Positions 52,653 to 61,375 of a stretch of DNA of 64,000 nucleotides are shown piece after piece; positions within the stretch are counted from its first letter, which is position 1, and every line of letters starts with the position of its first letter. Origin of the DNA: JBDSSS01 sp963764195 (lineage in GTDB: Bacteria; Actinomycetota; Actinomycetes; Actinomycetales; Dermatophilaceae); the NCBI GenBank assembly GCA_963764195.1, contig CAVXRG010000010.1:1-64000 (forward strand), in the 5' to 3' direction. The notes under the pieces are model-generated. The model was not told the origin of the DNA, did no database searches, and worked only from the letters and a program-made list of their open reading frames with translations. Made by a program: the position numbers and the translations under genes.

Positions 52653-54107
52653 GTGCGGACACTTCTGGCGGTCCTCGCACTTGCTGTCGCTGCCGTCCTT
52701 CCCGCGAGTGGGCCGGAGGGATCGATCGACGCCTTCATCGACAGCGCGATGCCTGCGTCTGGCGTACCCGGTCTGGCCTACGCGGTCGTGGGCGACGGCG
52801 GCATCACCACCGCGGGCGCGCGGGGCGTAGTGAGGCTCGGAGGCGAGGTGGCGGTCACGCCGGACACCCCGTTCGTGATCGGCTCGATCTCCAAGAGCTT
52901 CACAGCACTGTCCGTCATGCAGCTGGTCGAGGAGAGCAAGGTCGACCTGGACACCGAGGTCTCGCACTATCTCGACGTCTTCTCCGGCAGGCCTGGCGGG
53001 GCAGTCACCATCCGACAGCTCCTCAGCCACACGAGCGGCTTCTCCACGGGGCAGGGCAACGCCGCGCATCCGGACCCGACCGGGGAGAAGGATGAGCTCG
53101 AGCGCGGGGTGGCACAGCTCGCGGAGGTGACGCCGGCCGGTGCGCCCGGGGAGCAGTGGGAGTACTCGAATGCGAACTACGAGATCCTCGGCCGCGTGGT
53201 CGAGGTGGTGAGCGGGCAGGCGTTCCAGACCTACGTGGCAAAGCACATCCTCGAGCCGGCCGGCATGGAGGACAGCTTCGTCGCCGACGGTGAGGTCCAT
53301 GCGGACATGGCGACCGGGCACCGGCCGTGGTTCGGCACCAAGCAGCCGGTTCCCGACACCACGACCGACCGGGCAACAGCCCCGCAGGGAGGGATCGTGG
53401 CCAGCGCGAGCGACCTGGCGCGCTACCTGCAGATGATGATGAACGGCGAGGACGACGTGCTGAGCGCCGAAGGCAAGGCGCTGATGATGCGCCCGGCCAG
53501 CGAGGCGTCGCCGTCCTACGGCCTCGGCTGGAAGCTGGAGCCCAGCACCGGGGTGGTGTGGCATGACGGGTCAAGCCCCGGCGTCGAGACCCTCGCGATG
53601 ATGGTCCCCGCCCAGAAGAAAGCGGCGGTCGTGCTCGTCAACGGCGGCAGTGGGTTCGGCTTCGCGGAAACGGGCCACCTCCGCGTCGGCATCGCCGACC
53701 GGGCGCTCGGCCTCGACGACGACGCCGACGCGTCCGGGTGGTCCCGCAAGGCGTTGTTCATCGCTCTGGTGGCCCTGCCCATCATCTACCCCCTCAGCAT
53801 GGTCTGGGCCTGGCTTCGCCGCAGCGCGGTTCGCGCCAAGGTGAGGTCGGGCCTTCCCGGCCTGTTCAGCCTGTGGTTCCCGCTGCTCACCACACTCGTC
53901 GCGGCGTGGGTCCTTCTCGGCCTGGTGCCGAACCTGTTCGGCACCTCGCTGGGCACGCTGCGCCTGTACGCGCCCGACCTCGTGCTGACCCTGGTCGCCA
54001 CCGCGGTGACGGGTGTGCTGTGGTCCGTGTTCAGGCTCGCAGTGGCCTACACCGGCAGGTCCGGTCCCACCTTGCGAGCCAGTCCCGCCGCGGACGATCG
54101 CACGTAG
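52653..54107 (+). CDS. Serine hydrolase B, class C beta-lactamase family with membrane tail
   Basis: 484 aa from GTG 52653 (TLLAVLALAVAAVLPASGPEG signal sequence). It has the same design as serine hydrolase A: SISKSF (Ser nucleophile and Lys), YSNANYEILG (Tyr-x-Asn), HDGSSPGVE and three C-terminal membrane helices. The mature parts of A and B are obviously related throughout. Its substrate is unknown; relatives include peptidases, esterases and beta-lactamases. It ends 9 bp after the left edge of the right hisI repeat segment. Confidence 0.88.
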   Translation: MRTLLAVLALAVAAVLPASGPEGSIDAFIDSAMPASGVPGLAYAVVGDGGITTAGARGVVRLGGEVAVTPDTPFVIGSISKSFTALSVMQLVEESKVDLDTEVSHYLDVFSGRPGGAVTIRQLLSHTSGFSTGQGNAAHPDPTGEKDELERGVAQLAEVTPAGAPGEQWEYSNANYEILGRVVEVVSGQAFQTYVAKHILEPAGMEDSFVADGEVHADMATGHRPWFGTKQPVPDTTTDRATAPQGGIVASASDLARYLQMMMNGEDDVLSAEGKALMMRPASEASPSYGLGWKLEPSTGVVWHDGSSPGVETLAMMVPAQKKAAVVLVNGGSGFGFAETGHLRVGIADRALGLDDDADASGWSRKALFIALVALPIIYPLSMVWAWLRRSAVRAKVRSGLPGLFSLWFPLLTTLVAAWVLLGLVPNLFGTSLGTLRLYAPDLVLTLVATAVTGVLWSVFRLAVAYTGRSGPTLRASPAADDRT

Positions 54108-54215
54108 CCCTGTCCGGCTGGTAGGGGACACGCTGGGCGGTTGCTCAGGGGAGTTGCACGGTTCGTTTTCGGTGCGCATGGGGCCCGGTTCTGACGGGGC
54201 GGGCACAATGTCGGG

Positions 54216-54605
54216 GTGAACCAGCCGTCCTCGGAGTCGCCAGGCGTGACGAGCCTTGACCCCCGCATCGCCGACCTGCTCAAGCGGGACGGGGACGGGC
54301 TCGTCGCTGCCATCGTGCAGCAGGAGGAGAGCGGGGAGGTGCTCATGCTCGGCTGGATGGACGACGAGGCCCTGCGCCGCACCCTGGCCGAGGGGCGGGT
54401 GACGTTCTGGTCGCGCAGCCGCTCGGAATACTGGCGCAAGGGCGACACGAGCGGCCACGTCCAGTGGGTCAAGGGCGTCCGGCTCGACTGCGACGGCGAT
54501 GCGCTGCTCGTCACCGTCGACCAGGTCGGCGCCGCCTGCCACACCGGCGACCACACCTGTTTCGACGCGCGCGTGCTCCCCGCCGCCGTCGGCACCGCGC
54601 CCTGA
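54216..54605 (+). CDS. hisI: Phosphoribosyl-AMP cyclohydrolase, copy 2
   Basis: 129 aa, GTG start. It has the same catalytic motifs as copy 1 (DCDGDALL and ACHTGDHTCF). Located directly before trpE, which is the normal place for hisI in many actinobacteria, so this is probably the resident copy. It differs from copy 1 by Pro4 and Tyr in the SRSRSE-WRKG loop. No his genes are next to it in the window. Confidence 0.95.
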   Translation: MNQPSSESPGVTSLDPRIADLLKRDGDGLVAAIVQQEESGEVLMLGWMDDEALRRTLAEGRVTFWSRSRSEYWRKGDTSGHVQWVKGVRLDCDGDALLVTVDQVGAACHTGDHTCFDARVLPAAVGTAP

Positions 54606-54659
54606 CGCCAGCCCTGACGCCAGCCCTGACGCCAGCCCTGACGCCAGCCCTGACGCGAG
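54600..54659 (+). repeat. 12-bp tandem repeat, 5 units
   Basis: Four units of CCCTGACGCCAG and a fifth ending CGAG. The first unit overlaps the hisI stop. The left copy of the segment has only three. Confidence 0.9.
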
Positions 54660-54700
54660 CGCCGGACACGGCATACGGACCAGTGGGTCAGAATGGCCCG

Positions 54701-56296
54701 GTGCCTGCCTTGCCCGACCCAGCCCCGTCCGCCACCGGCTCGATGACGGCTGCGCCCGCGCCGCACGCCGACCTCACGTGGGGCGTGACGTGGCCGAGCC
54801 TGCAGGTCTTCACCGAGCTCGCGATGGAACACCGTCGGGTCATCCCCGTCGTCCGACGCCTCCTCGCCGACGCCGAGACGCCGGTCGGGGTCTATCGCAA
54901 GCTCGCCCGCGACGAGCCGGGCACCTTCCTGCTCGAGTCGGCCGAGCACGGCGGCATCTGGTCGCGCTACTCCATCGTCGGCGCCCGCAGCGCCGCGACG
55001 CTCACCGAGCGCGACGGCGAGGTCCACTGGATCGGCGAGCCGCCCGTCGGGCTGCCCACCGAGGGCTCGCCGACCGACGCGGTCCGCGGCACCCTCGCCT
55101 CGCTCGCCACCGACCGCATCCCCGGCCTGCCGCCGCTGACCGGCGGCCTCGTCGGCGCCATCACCTACGACGCCGTGCGCCGCTGGGAGCGCGTGCCCGA
55201 CGGCGGCCGGGACGAGCTCGACCTGCCCGAGCTCGCGATGATGCTCGCCACTGACCTCGCCGTCTTCGACCACAGCGACGGCTCCCTGCTGTTGATCGCC
55301 AACGCCGTCAACCACGACGCGAGCGACAAGCGCATCGAGCAGGCCTGGGCCGACGCCGTCGCACGGCTCGACCGGATGACCCGCGAACTCGCCGCGCCGG
55401 CCCCGAGCACCGTCGCGACGATCGAGCCCGCCCCGTCGGAGCCGACGAGCAGCCACACCCAGGAGCAGTTCGAGGGGATGGTCGAGGAGGCGAAGGAGGC
55501 GATCCGTTCCGGCGAGGCCTTCCAGATCGTCGTCTCCCAGCGCTTCACCGTCCCCTGCGCAGCCGACGCGCTCGACGTCTACCGGGCGCTGCGCGTCAGC
55601 AACCCGAGCCCGTACATGTACCTGCTGCGCCTCCCGCACCCCGACGGCTCCGCCTACGACGTCGTCGGGTCGAGCCCTGAGGCCCTCATCAAGGTGACCG
55701 GCCGCCAGGCCATCACCCACCCCATCGCCGGCTCGCGCCCCCGCGGCAAGGGCCCCGACCACGACGCGCATCTCGCCGAGGAGCTGCTCGGTGACGCCAA
55801 GGAGCGTGCCGAGCACCTCATGCTCGTCGACCTCTCCCGCAACGACCTGCAGCGGATCTGTCGCGCCGGCACCGTCGACACCGTCGACTTCATGTCGATC
55901 CGTCGCTACAGCCACATCATGCACATCGAGTCGACCGTCGTCGGCGAGCTGCGTGGCGACCGCTCCGCCTACGACGCCCTCGTCGCGACCTTCCCCGCAG
56001 GCACCCTCTCCGGCGCCCCGAAGCCGCGCGCGATGGCCCTCATCGACGGCTACGAGGGCCTGCGCCGGGGCCTGTACGGGGGAGTGGTCGGCTACCTCGA
56101 CTTCGCCGGCGACCTCGACATGGCCATCGCCATCCGCACCGCCCTGCTCAAGGACGGCAAGGCCCACGTGCAGGCCGGCGCCGGCATCGTCGCCGACTCG
56201 GTGCCCCACCTCGAGTACGAGGAGACGGTCAACAAGGCCGCGGCCGCCCTCCGGGCCGTCGCCGCCGCGACCGGCATGCGGGCGGTGCACGCATGA
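54701..56296 (+). CDS. trpE: Anthranilate synthase component I
   Basis: 531 aa from GTG 54701; ATG 54743 is an alternative. TrpE makes anthranilate from chorismate, the first step of tryptophan synthesis, with a TrpG glutaminase supplied from elsewhere. It has the chorismate-binding domain: QIVVSQRFTVPCAADALDVYRALRVSNPSPYMYLL (about residues 270-304), PIAGSRPRGKGPDHDAHL, HLMLVDLSRNDLQRI and GTLSGAPKPRAM. The regulatory Trp-binding LLES motif is present (FLLESAEHGGIWSRYS, about residue 70), so feedback inhibition is expected. ATGA links it to the next gene. Confidence 0.96.
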   Translation: MPALPDPAPSATGSMTAAPAPHADLTWGVTWPSLQVFTELAMEHRRVIPVVRRLLADAETPVGVYRKLARDEPGTFLLESAEHGGIWSRYSIVGARSAATLTERDGEVHWIGEPPVGLPTEGSPTDAVRGTLASLATDRIPGLPPLTGGLVGAITYDAVRRWERVPDGGRDELDLPELAMMLATDLAVFDHSDGSLLLIANAVNHDASDKRIEQAWADAVARLDRMTRELAAPAPSTVATIEPAPSEPTSSHTQEQFEGMVEEAKEAIRSGEAFQIVVSQRFTVPCAADALDVYRALRVSNPSPYMYLLRLPHPDGSAYDVVGSSPEALIKVTGRQAITHPIAGSRPRGKGPDHDAHLAEELLGDAKERAEHLMLVDLSRNDLQRICRAGTVDTVDFMSIRRYSHIMHIESTVVGELRGDRSAYDALVATFPAGTLSGAPKPRAMALIDGYEGLRRGLYGGVVGYLDFAGDLDMAIAIRTALLKDGKAHVQAGAGIVADSVPHLEYEETVNKAAAALRAVAAATGMRAVHA

Positions 56297-56916
56297 AGCC
56301 GCGCTGGCAGCCGACCATGACGCTCAGCAAGGGCCGCGCCGCCCTCGCCGTCCTCGTCCCCGCCCTGCTCCTCGTCGGCACCTCCACCCAACCGTGGGCC
56401 ACCGGCGAGGCCCGTGACGTGCTGAGCCGCACCGTGGTCTCGGTGACCGGCGGGGGAGGCGCCCCCGGCGTCGTCGGGCTCGCCGCCGTCGCGGTCGTCG
56501 CCATGCTCGGGCTGATGACCGGTGGCCGGGTCATCCGCGCCATCTCCGCCGGCGCCCTCGTCCTCTCCTCCCTCGGCGCCCTCGCCCTCGTGCTCCTCCT
56601 CGTGCTGCGCCCGGTCCAGGCCGTCGCCGACGAGGTCGCCCGCGAGCTCGCCCGCACGACCGCCCCCGGCGCGACGGGCGCGACGACCCCGTGGGCGTGG
56701 GCCGGCCTGATCGCGTCCCTGCTGCTCGTTTCCGGCGCCACCGCCGCCGCGGCCTCGAGCCGCGGCTGGGCCGGCCTCTCGGCCCGCTACGACCGCGAGC
56801 GCACGCCCGACCGCGGACCCCGCGGCCAGGTGCGCACGACGTGGGACCAGCTGACCGACGGCGAGGACCCCACCCTGCGCGACGCCCCCGACCAGACCTC
56901 ACACGACCAGACCTGA
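56293..56916 (+). CDS. Trp biosynthesis-associated membrane protein (TIGR02234-type)
   Basis: 207 aa, ATG 56293 overlapping trpE by ATGA. Hydrophobic helices: ALAVLVPALLLVGT, VVGLAAVAVVAMLGLM, AISAGALVLSSLGALALVLLLVL and LIASLLLVSGATAAAAS; the C-terminus is polar. It is a known companion of trp genes in Actinobacteria without a known biochemical role. Confidence 0.88.
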   Translation: MKPRWQPTMTLSKGRAALAVLVPALLLVGTSTQPWATGEARDVLSRTVVSVTGGGGAPGVVGLAAVAVVAMLGLMTGGRVIRAISAGALVLSSLGALALVLLLVLRPVQAVADEVARELARTTAPGATGATTPWAWAGLIASLLLVSGATAAAASSRGWAGLSARYDRERTPDRGPRGQVRTTWDQLTDGEDPTLRDAPDQTSHDQT

Positions 56917-56980
56917 CACAATGGCGACAGGCTTCTGGCGAGGACACGGAGCCGGTTGGACGAGAGAGGACCAGGACCCC

Positions 56981-57253
56981 ATGGAAGATCAGCACGAGAG
57001 CCACGGCCACAGCGTCGCGGCCTGGACGGCCGTCGGGATCATCCTGCTCGGCACCGTCATCGGCGCAGTCGCGGTCCTCGTCCCCAGCCTCGTCCTCGGG
57101 ATCGTCGCCTTCGTCGTCATCGTCGCCGGCGCCCTCGCCGGCAAGTTCCTCTCGATGGCCGGCTACGGCGACAACGGCCACCACGCGCAGGCCGGCGGTG
57201 CTCTGGCGGACGCCCCCGACGAGTCGGGCAAGCCGACCGTCGGCAAGAGCTGA
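56981..57253 (+). CDS. HGxxPAAW-type small membrane protein
   Basis: 90 aa. ATG 56981 is preceded by AGGACC. HESHGHSVAAWTAVGIILLGTVIGAVAVLV (HGxxxAAW then a helix) and IVAFVVIVAGALAGKFLSMAGYG are the two membrane segments of the small HGxxPAAW protein that sits between trpE and trpC in actinobacteria. Function is unknown. A longer start at 56921 is not needed. Confidence 0.85.
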   Translation: MEDQHESHGHSVAAWTAVGIILLGTVIGAVAVLVPSLVLGIVAFVVIVAGALAGKFLSMAGYGDNGHHAQAGGALADAPDESGKPTVGKS

Positions 57254-57258
57254 GCGCG

Positions 57259-58080
57259 GTGCCGAGCGTCCTCGACGGGATCATCAGCGGCGTCCGCGAG
57301 GACCTCGACCGTCGTCGGGCCGCCGTCTCGCTCGCCGACCTCGAGTCGCGGATCGCCGAGGCTGCTCCCGCCCTCGACCCCGTCCCGTCGCTGCGTGACG
57401 CCCGCGGCATCGGCGTCATCGCCGAGGTCAAGCGCGCGAGCCCGAGCAAGGGCGCCCTCGCGCAGATCCCCGAGCCCGGTCGCCTCGCCGCGGCGTATGC
57501 CGCTGGGGGCGCGAGCGTCGTCAGCGTCCTCACCGAGGAGCGCCGATTCCACGGCAGCCTCGCCGACCTCGACGCCGTCCGTGCCGCCGTGCGGATCCCC
57601 GTGCTGCGCAAGGACTTCATGGTCGACGCCTACCAGGTGAGCGAGGCCCGGGCCCACGGCGCGGACCTCATCCTGCTCATCGTCGCCGCGCTCGACGACG
57701 CGCTGATGCGCGACCTCGGCGAGCAGGCGCACGAGCTCGGCATGACCGCGCTCGTCGAGGTCCACGACGCCGCCGAGCTCGAACGGGCCCTCGCCCTCTC
57801 CCCGTGCCTCGTCGGCGTCAACGCCCGCAACCTCAAGACCCTGCAGGTCGACCCGGCGACGGTCACCGACCTGCTGCCCCGCATCCCCGAGGGGGTCGTC
57901 GCCGTCGCCGAGTCCGGCGTGACCGGCCCCGACGACGTCGTCACCTACGTCCGCGCCGGCGCCGGAGCCGTCCTCGTCGGGGAGGCCCTCGTGACCGGGG
58001 GCGACCCGACGGCCGCGGTTGCCGAGTTCATCGAGGTGGCGGCAGCCGCTCGCCTCGAAACCAGACAGACAGTGGAGTGA
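57259..58080 (+). CDS. trpC: Indole-3-glycerol-phosphate synthase
   Basis: 273 aa, GTG 57259, 5 bp after the HGxxPAAW gene. TIM barrel: VIAEVKRASPSKGAL (catalytic Lys), VLRKDFMVD, LVEVHDAAELERAL, LVGVNARNLKTLQVD and AVAESGVTGPDDV are the IGPS signature segments. It closes the indole ring from CdRP in tryptophan synthesis. It is followed directly by trpB. Confidence 0.96.
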   Translation: MPSVLDGIISGVREDLDRRRAAVSLADLESRIAEAAPALDPVPSLRDARGIGVIAEVKRASPSKGALAQIPEPGRLAAAYAAGGASVVSVLTEERRFHGSLADLDAVRAAVRIPVLRKDFMVDAYQVSEARAHGADLILLIVAALDDALMRDLGEQAHELGMTALVEVHDAAELERALALSPCLVGVNARNLKTLQVDPATVTDLLPRIPEGVVAVAESGVTGPDDVVTYVRAGAGAVLVGEALVTGGDPTAAVAEFIEVAAAARLETRQTVE

Positions 58081-58082
58081 GC

Positions 58083-59438
58083 ATGACCACCCGCACCACC
58101 GGCACCACAGCCGAGCCCGCCCTCTCGACGACGCCCGCGCTGCACCGTGCCGGCCGCTTCGGGGCGTTCGGCGGCCGCTACGTGCCCGAAGCCCTCGTCC
58201 CGGCCCTCGAGCAGCTCGAGGAGGTCTGGCGCAAGGCCGTCGTCGACCCTGCCTTCGTCGGCGAGCTCGAGCGGCTCCACCGCACCTACACCGGCCGCCC
58301 GAGCATCCTCACCGAGGTGCCCCGCTTCGCCGAGCACTGCGGCGGCGCCCGGGTCATCCTCAAGCGCGAGGACCTCAACCACACCGGCTCGCACAAGATC
58401 AACAACGTCCTCGGCCAGGCCCTGCTCACCAAGCGGATGGGCAAGACCCGCGTCATCGCCGAGACCGGCGCCGGTCAGCACGGCGTCGCCACCGCGACCG
58501 CCGCCGCCCTGCTCGGCCTCGACTGCGTCATCTACATGGGTCGCAAGGACACCGAGCGCCAGGCGCTCAACGTCGCCCGGATGCGTCTGCTCGGCGCCGA
58601 GGTCGTCCCCGTCGACCACGGCAGCAAGACGCTCAAGGATGCCGTCAACGAGGCCTTCCGCGACTGGGTCGCCAACGTCGAGACGACCCACTACGTCCTC
58701 GGCACCGTCACCGGCCCGCACCCCTTCCCCGAGATGGTCCGCGACTTCCACCGGATCATCGGCGTCGAGGCCCGCCAGCAGGTGCTCGACCTCGTCGGCC
58801 ACCTGCCCGACGTCGTCGTCGCCTGCGTCGGCGGCGGCTCCAACGCGATGGGCATCTTCCATCGCTTCCTCGACGACCGCGAGGTCCGCCTCGTCGGCAT
58901 CGAGGCCGGCGGGTCGGGCGTCGCCTCGGGCAAGCACGCCTCCCGCTTCTCCACCGGCGTGCCCGGCGTGCTCCACGGCGCCTTCACCTACGTCATGCAG
59001 GACGACGACGGCCAGACCATCGACTCCCACAGCGTCTCCGCCGGCCTCGACTACCCGAGCGTCGGACCCGAGCACGCCTACCTGCTCGACTCCGGCCGCG
59101 CCGAGTACCGCCCCGCCACCGACACCGAGGCGATGGACGCCTTCGCGCTGCTCTGCCGCACCGAGGGCATCCTGCCGGCCATCGAGAGCGCCCACGCGCT
59201 CGCCGGGGCGATGGTGCTCGGCCGCGAGCTCGGCCCCGACGCCGTCATCCTCGTCAACCTCTCCGGGCGAGGCGACAAGGACGTCCACACCGCCGCCGCC
59301 TGGTTCGGCCTCGTCGACGAGGACGGCGCCGCACGCCTGCCCGACGACACGGACGCGGCCGACGACCCGTCCCCGGAGTCGGGCGTCACCGACCAGCCCG
59401 CCGGCGACGGCGCCAAGGGCATGGGGGTGCAGGCATGA
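58083..59438 (+). CDS. trpB: Tryptophan synthase beta chain
   Basis: 451 aa, ATG 58083, 2 bp after trpC. TrpB joins indole and serine. The PLP lysine is in KREDLNHTGSHKINN (Lys, about residue 104) with the phosphate-binding CVGGGSNAMG loop, and TGAGQHGVATAT, EAGGSGVASGKHASR and LSGRGDKDVHTA follow. A roughly 35-residue acidic C-terminal extension (DEDGAARLPDDTDAADD...) is beyond the usual end. Its ATGA stop/start overlap couples it to trpA. Confidence 0.96.
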   Translation: MTTRTTGTTAEPALSTTPALHRAGRFGAFGGRYVPEALVPALEQLEEVWRKAVVDPAFVGELERLHRTYTGRPSILTEVPRFAEHCGGARVILKREDLNHTGSHKINNVLGQALLTKRMGKTRVIAETGAGQHGVATATAAALLGLDCVIYMGRKDTERQALNVARMRLLGAEVVPVDHGSKTLKDAVNEAFRDWVANVETTHYVLGTVTGPHPFPEMVRDFHRIIGVEARQQVLDLVGHLPDVVVACVGGGSNAMGIFHRFLDDREVRLVGIEAGGSGVASGKHASRFSTGVPGVLHGAFTYVMQDDDGQTIDSHSVSAGLDYPSVGPEHAYLLDSGRAEYRPATDTEAMDAFALLCRTEGILPAIESAHALAGAMVLGRELGPDAVILVNLSGRGDKDVHTAAAWFGLVDEDGAARLPDDTDAADDPSPESGVTDQPAGDGAKGMGVQA

Positions 59439-60235
59439 GCGTCGCCGCCGTCCTCGAGCAGTGCCGCGCCGAGGGGCGCGCCGCGCTCATCGGCTATCTC
59501 CCCGTCGGCTTCCCGACCGTCGAGGGCTCGATCGCCGCGATGCGCGTCCTCGTCGAGTCCGGCGTCGACATCGTCGAGATCGGCGTCCCCTACAGCGACC
59601 CCGTCATGGACGGGCCGGTCATCCAGGATGCCGCCGTCCGCGCCCTCGAGGGGGGCGTGCACCTCTCCGACATCTTCACCGCCGTCGAGGCCGTCTCCGG
59701 CACCGGCGCGGGCGCCCTCGTGATGACCTACTGGAACCCCGTGCTGCGCTACGGCGTCGAGAAGTTCGCCGGCGACCTCGCCGCCGCCGGGGGAGCGGGC
59801 CTGATCACGCCCGACCTCATCCCCGACGAGGCCGGCGCGTGGATCGAGGCGGCCGACGCGCACGACCTCGACAAGGTCTTCCTCGTCGCCCCGAGCTCGA
59901 CCCCCGAGCGGCTCGCGAGCGTCACCGCGCAGTGCCGCGGCTTCGTCTACGCCACGGCCGTGATGGGCGTGACCGGTGCCCGCACGAGCGTGGGCACCGC
60001 GGCCGACGCCCTCGTCAGCCGCACCCGCGAGGCCACCGACCTGCCCGTCTGCGTCGGTCTCGGTGTCTCGACCGGTGACCAGGCCGCCGAGGTGGGCCGC
60101 TACGCCGACGGGGTCATCGTCGGCTCCGCCCTCGTGCGCTGCCTCACCGAGGCCGAGACCCCCGAAGCGGGGCTCGCGGCCCTCGGCACGCTGGCCCGTG
60201 AGCTCGCCGACGGCGTGCGGAGGGGCCGCGCGTGA
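59435..60235 (+). CDS. trpA: Tryptophan synthase alpha chain
   Basis: 266 aa, ATG 59435. TIM barrel: YLPVGFPTVEGSI, VDIVEIGVPYSDPVMDGPVIQDA (catalytic Glu and Asp), LVMTYWNPVLRYG, GLITPDLIPDEA and FVYATAVMGVTGARTSVG (the phosphate end). It splits indole-3-glycerol phosphate and passes indole to TrpB. It overlaps trpB at one end and lgt at the other. Confidence 0.96.
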   Translation: MSVAAVLEQCRAEGRAALIGYLPVGFPTVEGSIAAMRVLVESGVDIVEIGVPYSDPVMDGPVIQDAAVRALEGGVHLSDIFTAVEAVSGTGAGALVMTYWNPVLRYGVEKFAGDLAAAGGAGLITPDLIPDEAGAWIEAADAHDLDKVFLVAPSSTPERLASVTAQCRGFVYATAVMGVTGARTSVGTAADALVSRTREATDLPVCVGLGVSTGDQAAEVGRYADGVIVGSALVRCLTEAETPEAGLAALGTLARELADGVRRGRA

Positions 60236-61227
60236 GCGCGCTGAGCGGCATACCCGCGCTGGCGAGCATGCTCCCCGCCGAGATCCCGTCGCCGAGCGTC
60301 GGGGTCTGGCACCTCGGACCGCTGCCGATCCGCGGCTACGCGATGTGCATCCTCGCCGGCATCGTCGTCGCCGTCTGGCTGACCCAGCGGCGCCTCGAGG
60401 CCCGCGGCTACCGCAAGGGCGTCGCCATCGACATCTCCGCGTGGGCGGTGCCCTTCGGCATCCTCGGCGGACGGATCTACCACCTCATCACCACGCCCCA
60501 GCCCTACTTCGGTGAGGGTGGCCACCCGTGGCGCGCCTTCGCGATCTACGAGGGCGGCCTCGGCATCTGGGGCGCCGTCATGCTCGGCGCCGTCGGTGCG
60601 TGGATCGGCTGCCGCAAGAACGGCGTGAGCTTCCGCGACTTCGTCGACGCCGGCGCACCCGGCGTGGCCATCGCCCAGGCGATGGGCCGCTTCGGCAACT
60701 GGTTCAACAACGAGATCTACGGCGCCCCGACCGACCTGCCGTGGAAGCTGAAGATCTACGACTGGGACACGAGCGCCGGCCGGGCCGTCGTCGACGCCGC
60801 CGGCAACCCGGTCGTCAAGGGCTACTTCCACCCGACGTTCCTCTACGAGGCGATCTGGTGCCTCCTGCTCGCGGCCTTCCTGATCTGGCTCGGCCGCCGC
60901 TACGACCTGCGCGCGGGTCAGGTCTTTGCCGCCTACGTCATGGGCTACCCGATCGGGCGGATCGTCATCGAGAACATGCGCTCGGACTCCGCGAACCACA
61001 TCCTCGGCCAGCGGGTCAACACGTGGGTCTCGATCCTCGTCTTCCTCTTCGGCATCTACCTCTGGCGCCGCTTCTCCCGGATGGCGCCCCCGACGGAGCC
61101 GGATGCGGCGCCCGAGGTCGAGCCGGCGCCGGCCTCCGGCGAAGAGGTGGCAACCACCAGCGAGCCGGGGCAGACTGGTGAGACCGAGATCAAGACCGAC
61201 GAGTCGTCCCACCCCAGCGACCGCTGA
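60232..61227 (+). CDS. lgt: Prolipoprotein diacylglyceryl transferase
   Basis: 331 aa, GTG 60232 overlapping the trpA stop. Seven membrane helices with the Lgt signature: RIYHLITTPQPYF (catalytic His-region), FAIYEGGLGIWGAVMLG, AIAQAMGRFGNWFNNEIYG, PTFLYEAIW and GYPIGRIVIENMRSD. It transfers diacylglycerol to the lipobox cysteine of lipoproteins, such as the sugar-binding protein at 33925. The C-terminal tail is acidic and low in complexity. Confidence 0.95.
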   Translation: MSALSGIPALASMLPAEIPSPSVGVWHLGPLPIRGYAMCILAGIVVAVWLTQRRLEARGYRKGVAIDISAWAVPFGILGGRIYHLITTPQPYFGEGGHPWRAFAIYEGGLGIWGAVMLGAVGAWIGCRKNGVSFRDFVDAGAPGVAIAQAMGRFGNWFNNEIYGAPTDLPWKLKIYDWDTSAGRAVVDAAGNPVVKGYFHPTFLYEAIWCLLLAAFLIWLGRRYDLRAGQVFAAYVMGYPIGRIVIENMRSDSANHILGQRVNTWVSILVFLFGIYLWRRFSRMAPPTEPDAAPEVEPAPASGEEVATTSEPGQTGETEIKTDESSHPSDR

Positions 61228-61375
61228 AACACGCACGACGTCTCAGCATCCGAAATCCGCCGTATCAACAGGTAGGACAGCGGCCCCCTCCGATATCGTC
61301 AGCACCACGCCTGTGGCCGACGCCGTCCACACGCCCTTCGTCATGTCAGGGGATCGATCGATAAGGACGGTGAAG
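61228..61375. promoter_or_regulatory. lgt-gltB intergenic region
   Basis: 148 bp. It should contain the gltB promoter. I cannot place -10 and -35 boxes with confidence. Confidence 0.4.

Larger units (their letters stand above)
54098..54732 (+). repeat. Right copy of the hisI-trpE' direct repeat
   Basis: Counterpart of 5868-6489 (see there). Offset is 48222 bp at hisI. It contains two more tandem units of 12 bp than the left copy and continues without a break into complete trpE. Confidence 0.9.

Noticed and set aside
54600..54659. CRISPR array
   Set aside because: The repeat units are 12 bp with no spacers, so this is a simple tandem repeat. The same holds for 12374-12409 and 29883-29922. 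No cas gene is present.
5868..54732. Prophage or integrative conjugative element
   Set aside because: No integrase, terminase, portal, relaxase or type IV secretion gene was found. The flanking repeats are gene-sized, not short att sites.
54047..56290. A 747-codon frame antisense to hisI-trpE
   Set aside because: Composition is GC-driven (Ala, Gly, Arg, Asp repeats) and it covers well-conserved genes on the other strand.
57945..59288. A 447-codon frame antisense to trpB
   Set aside because: Antisense shadow of a conserved gene. No motif.
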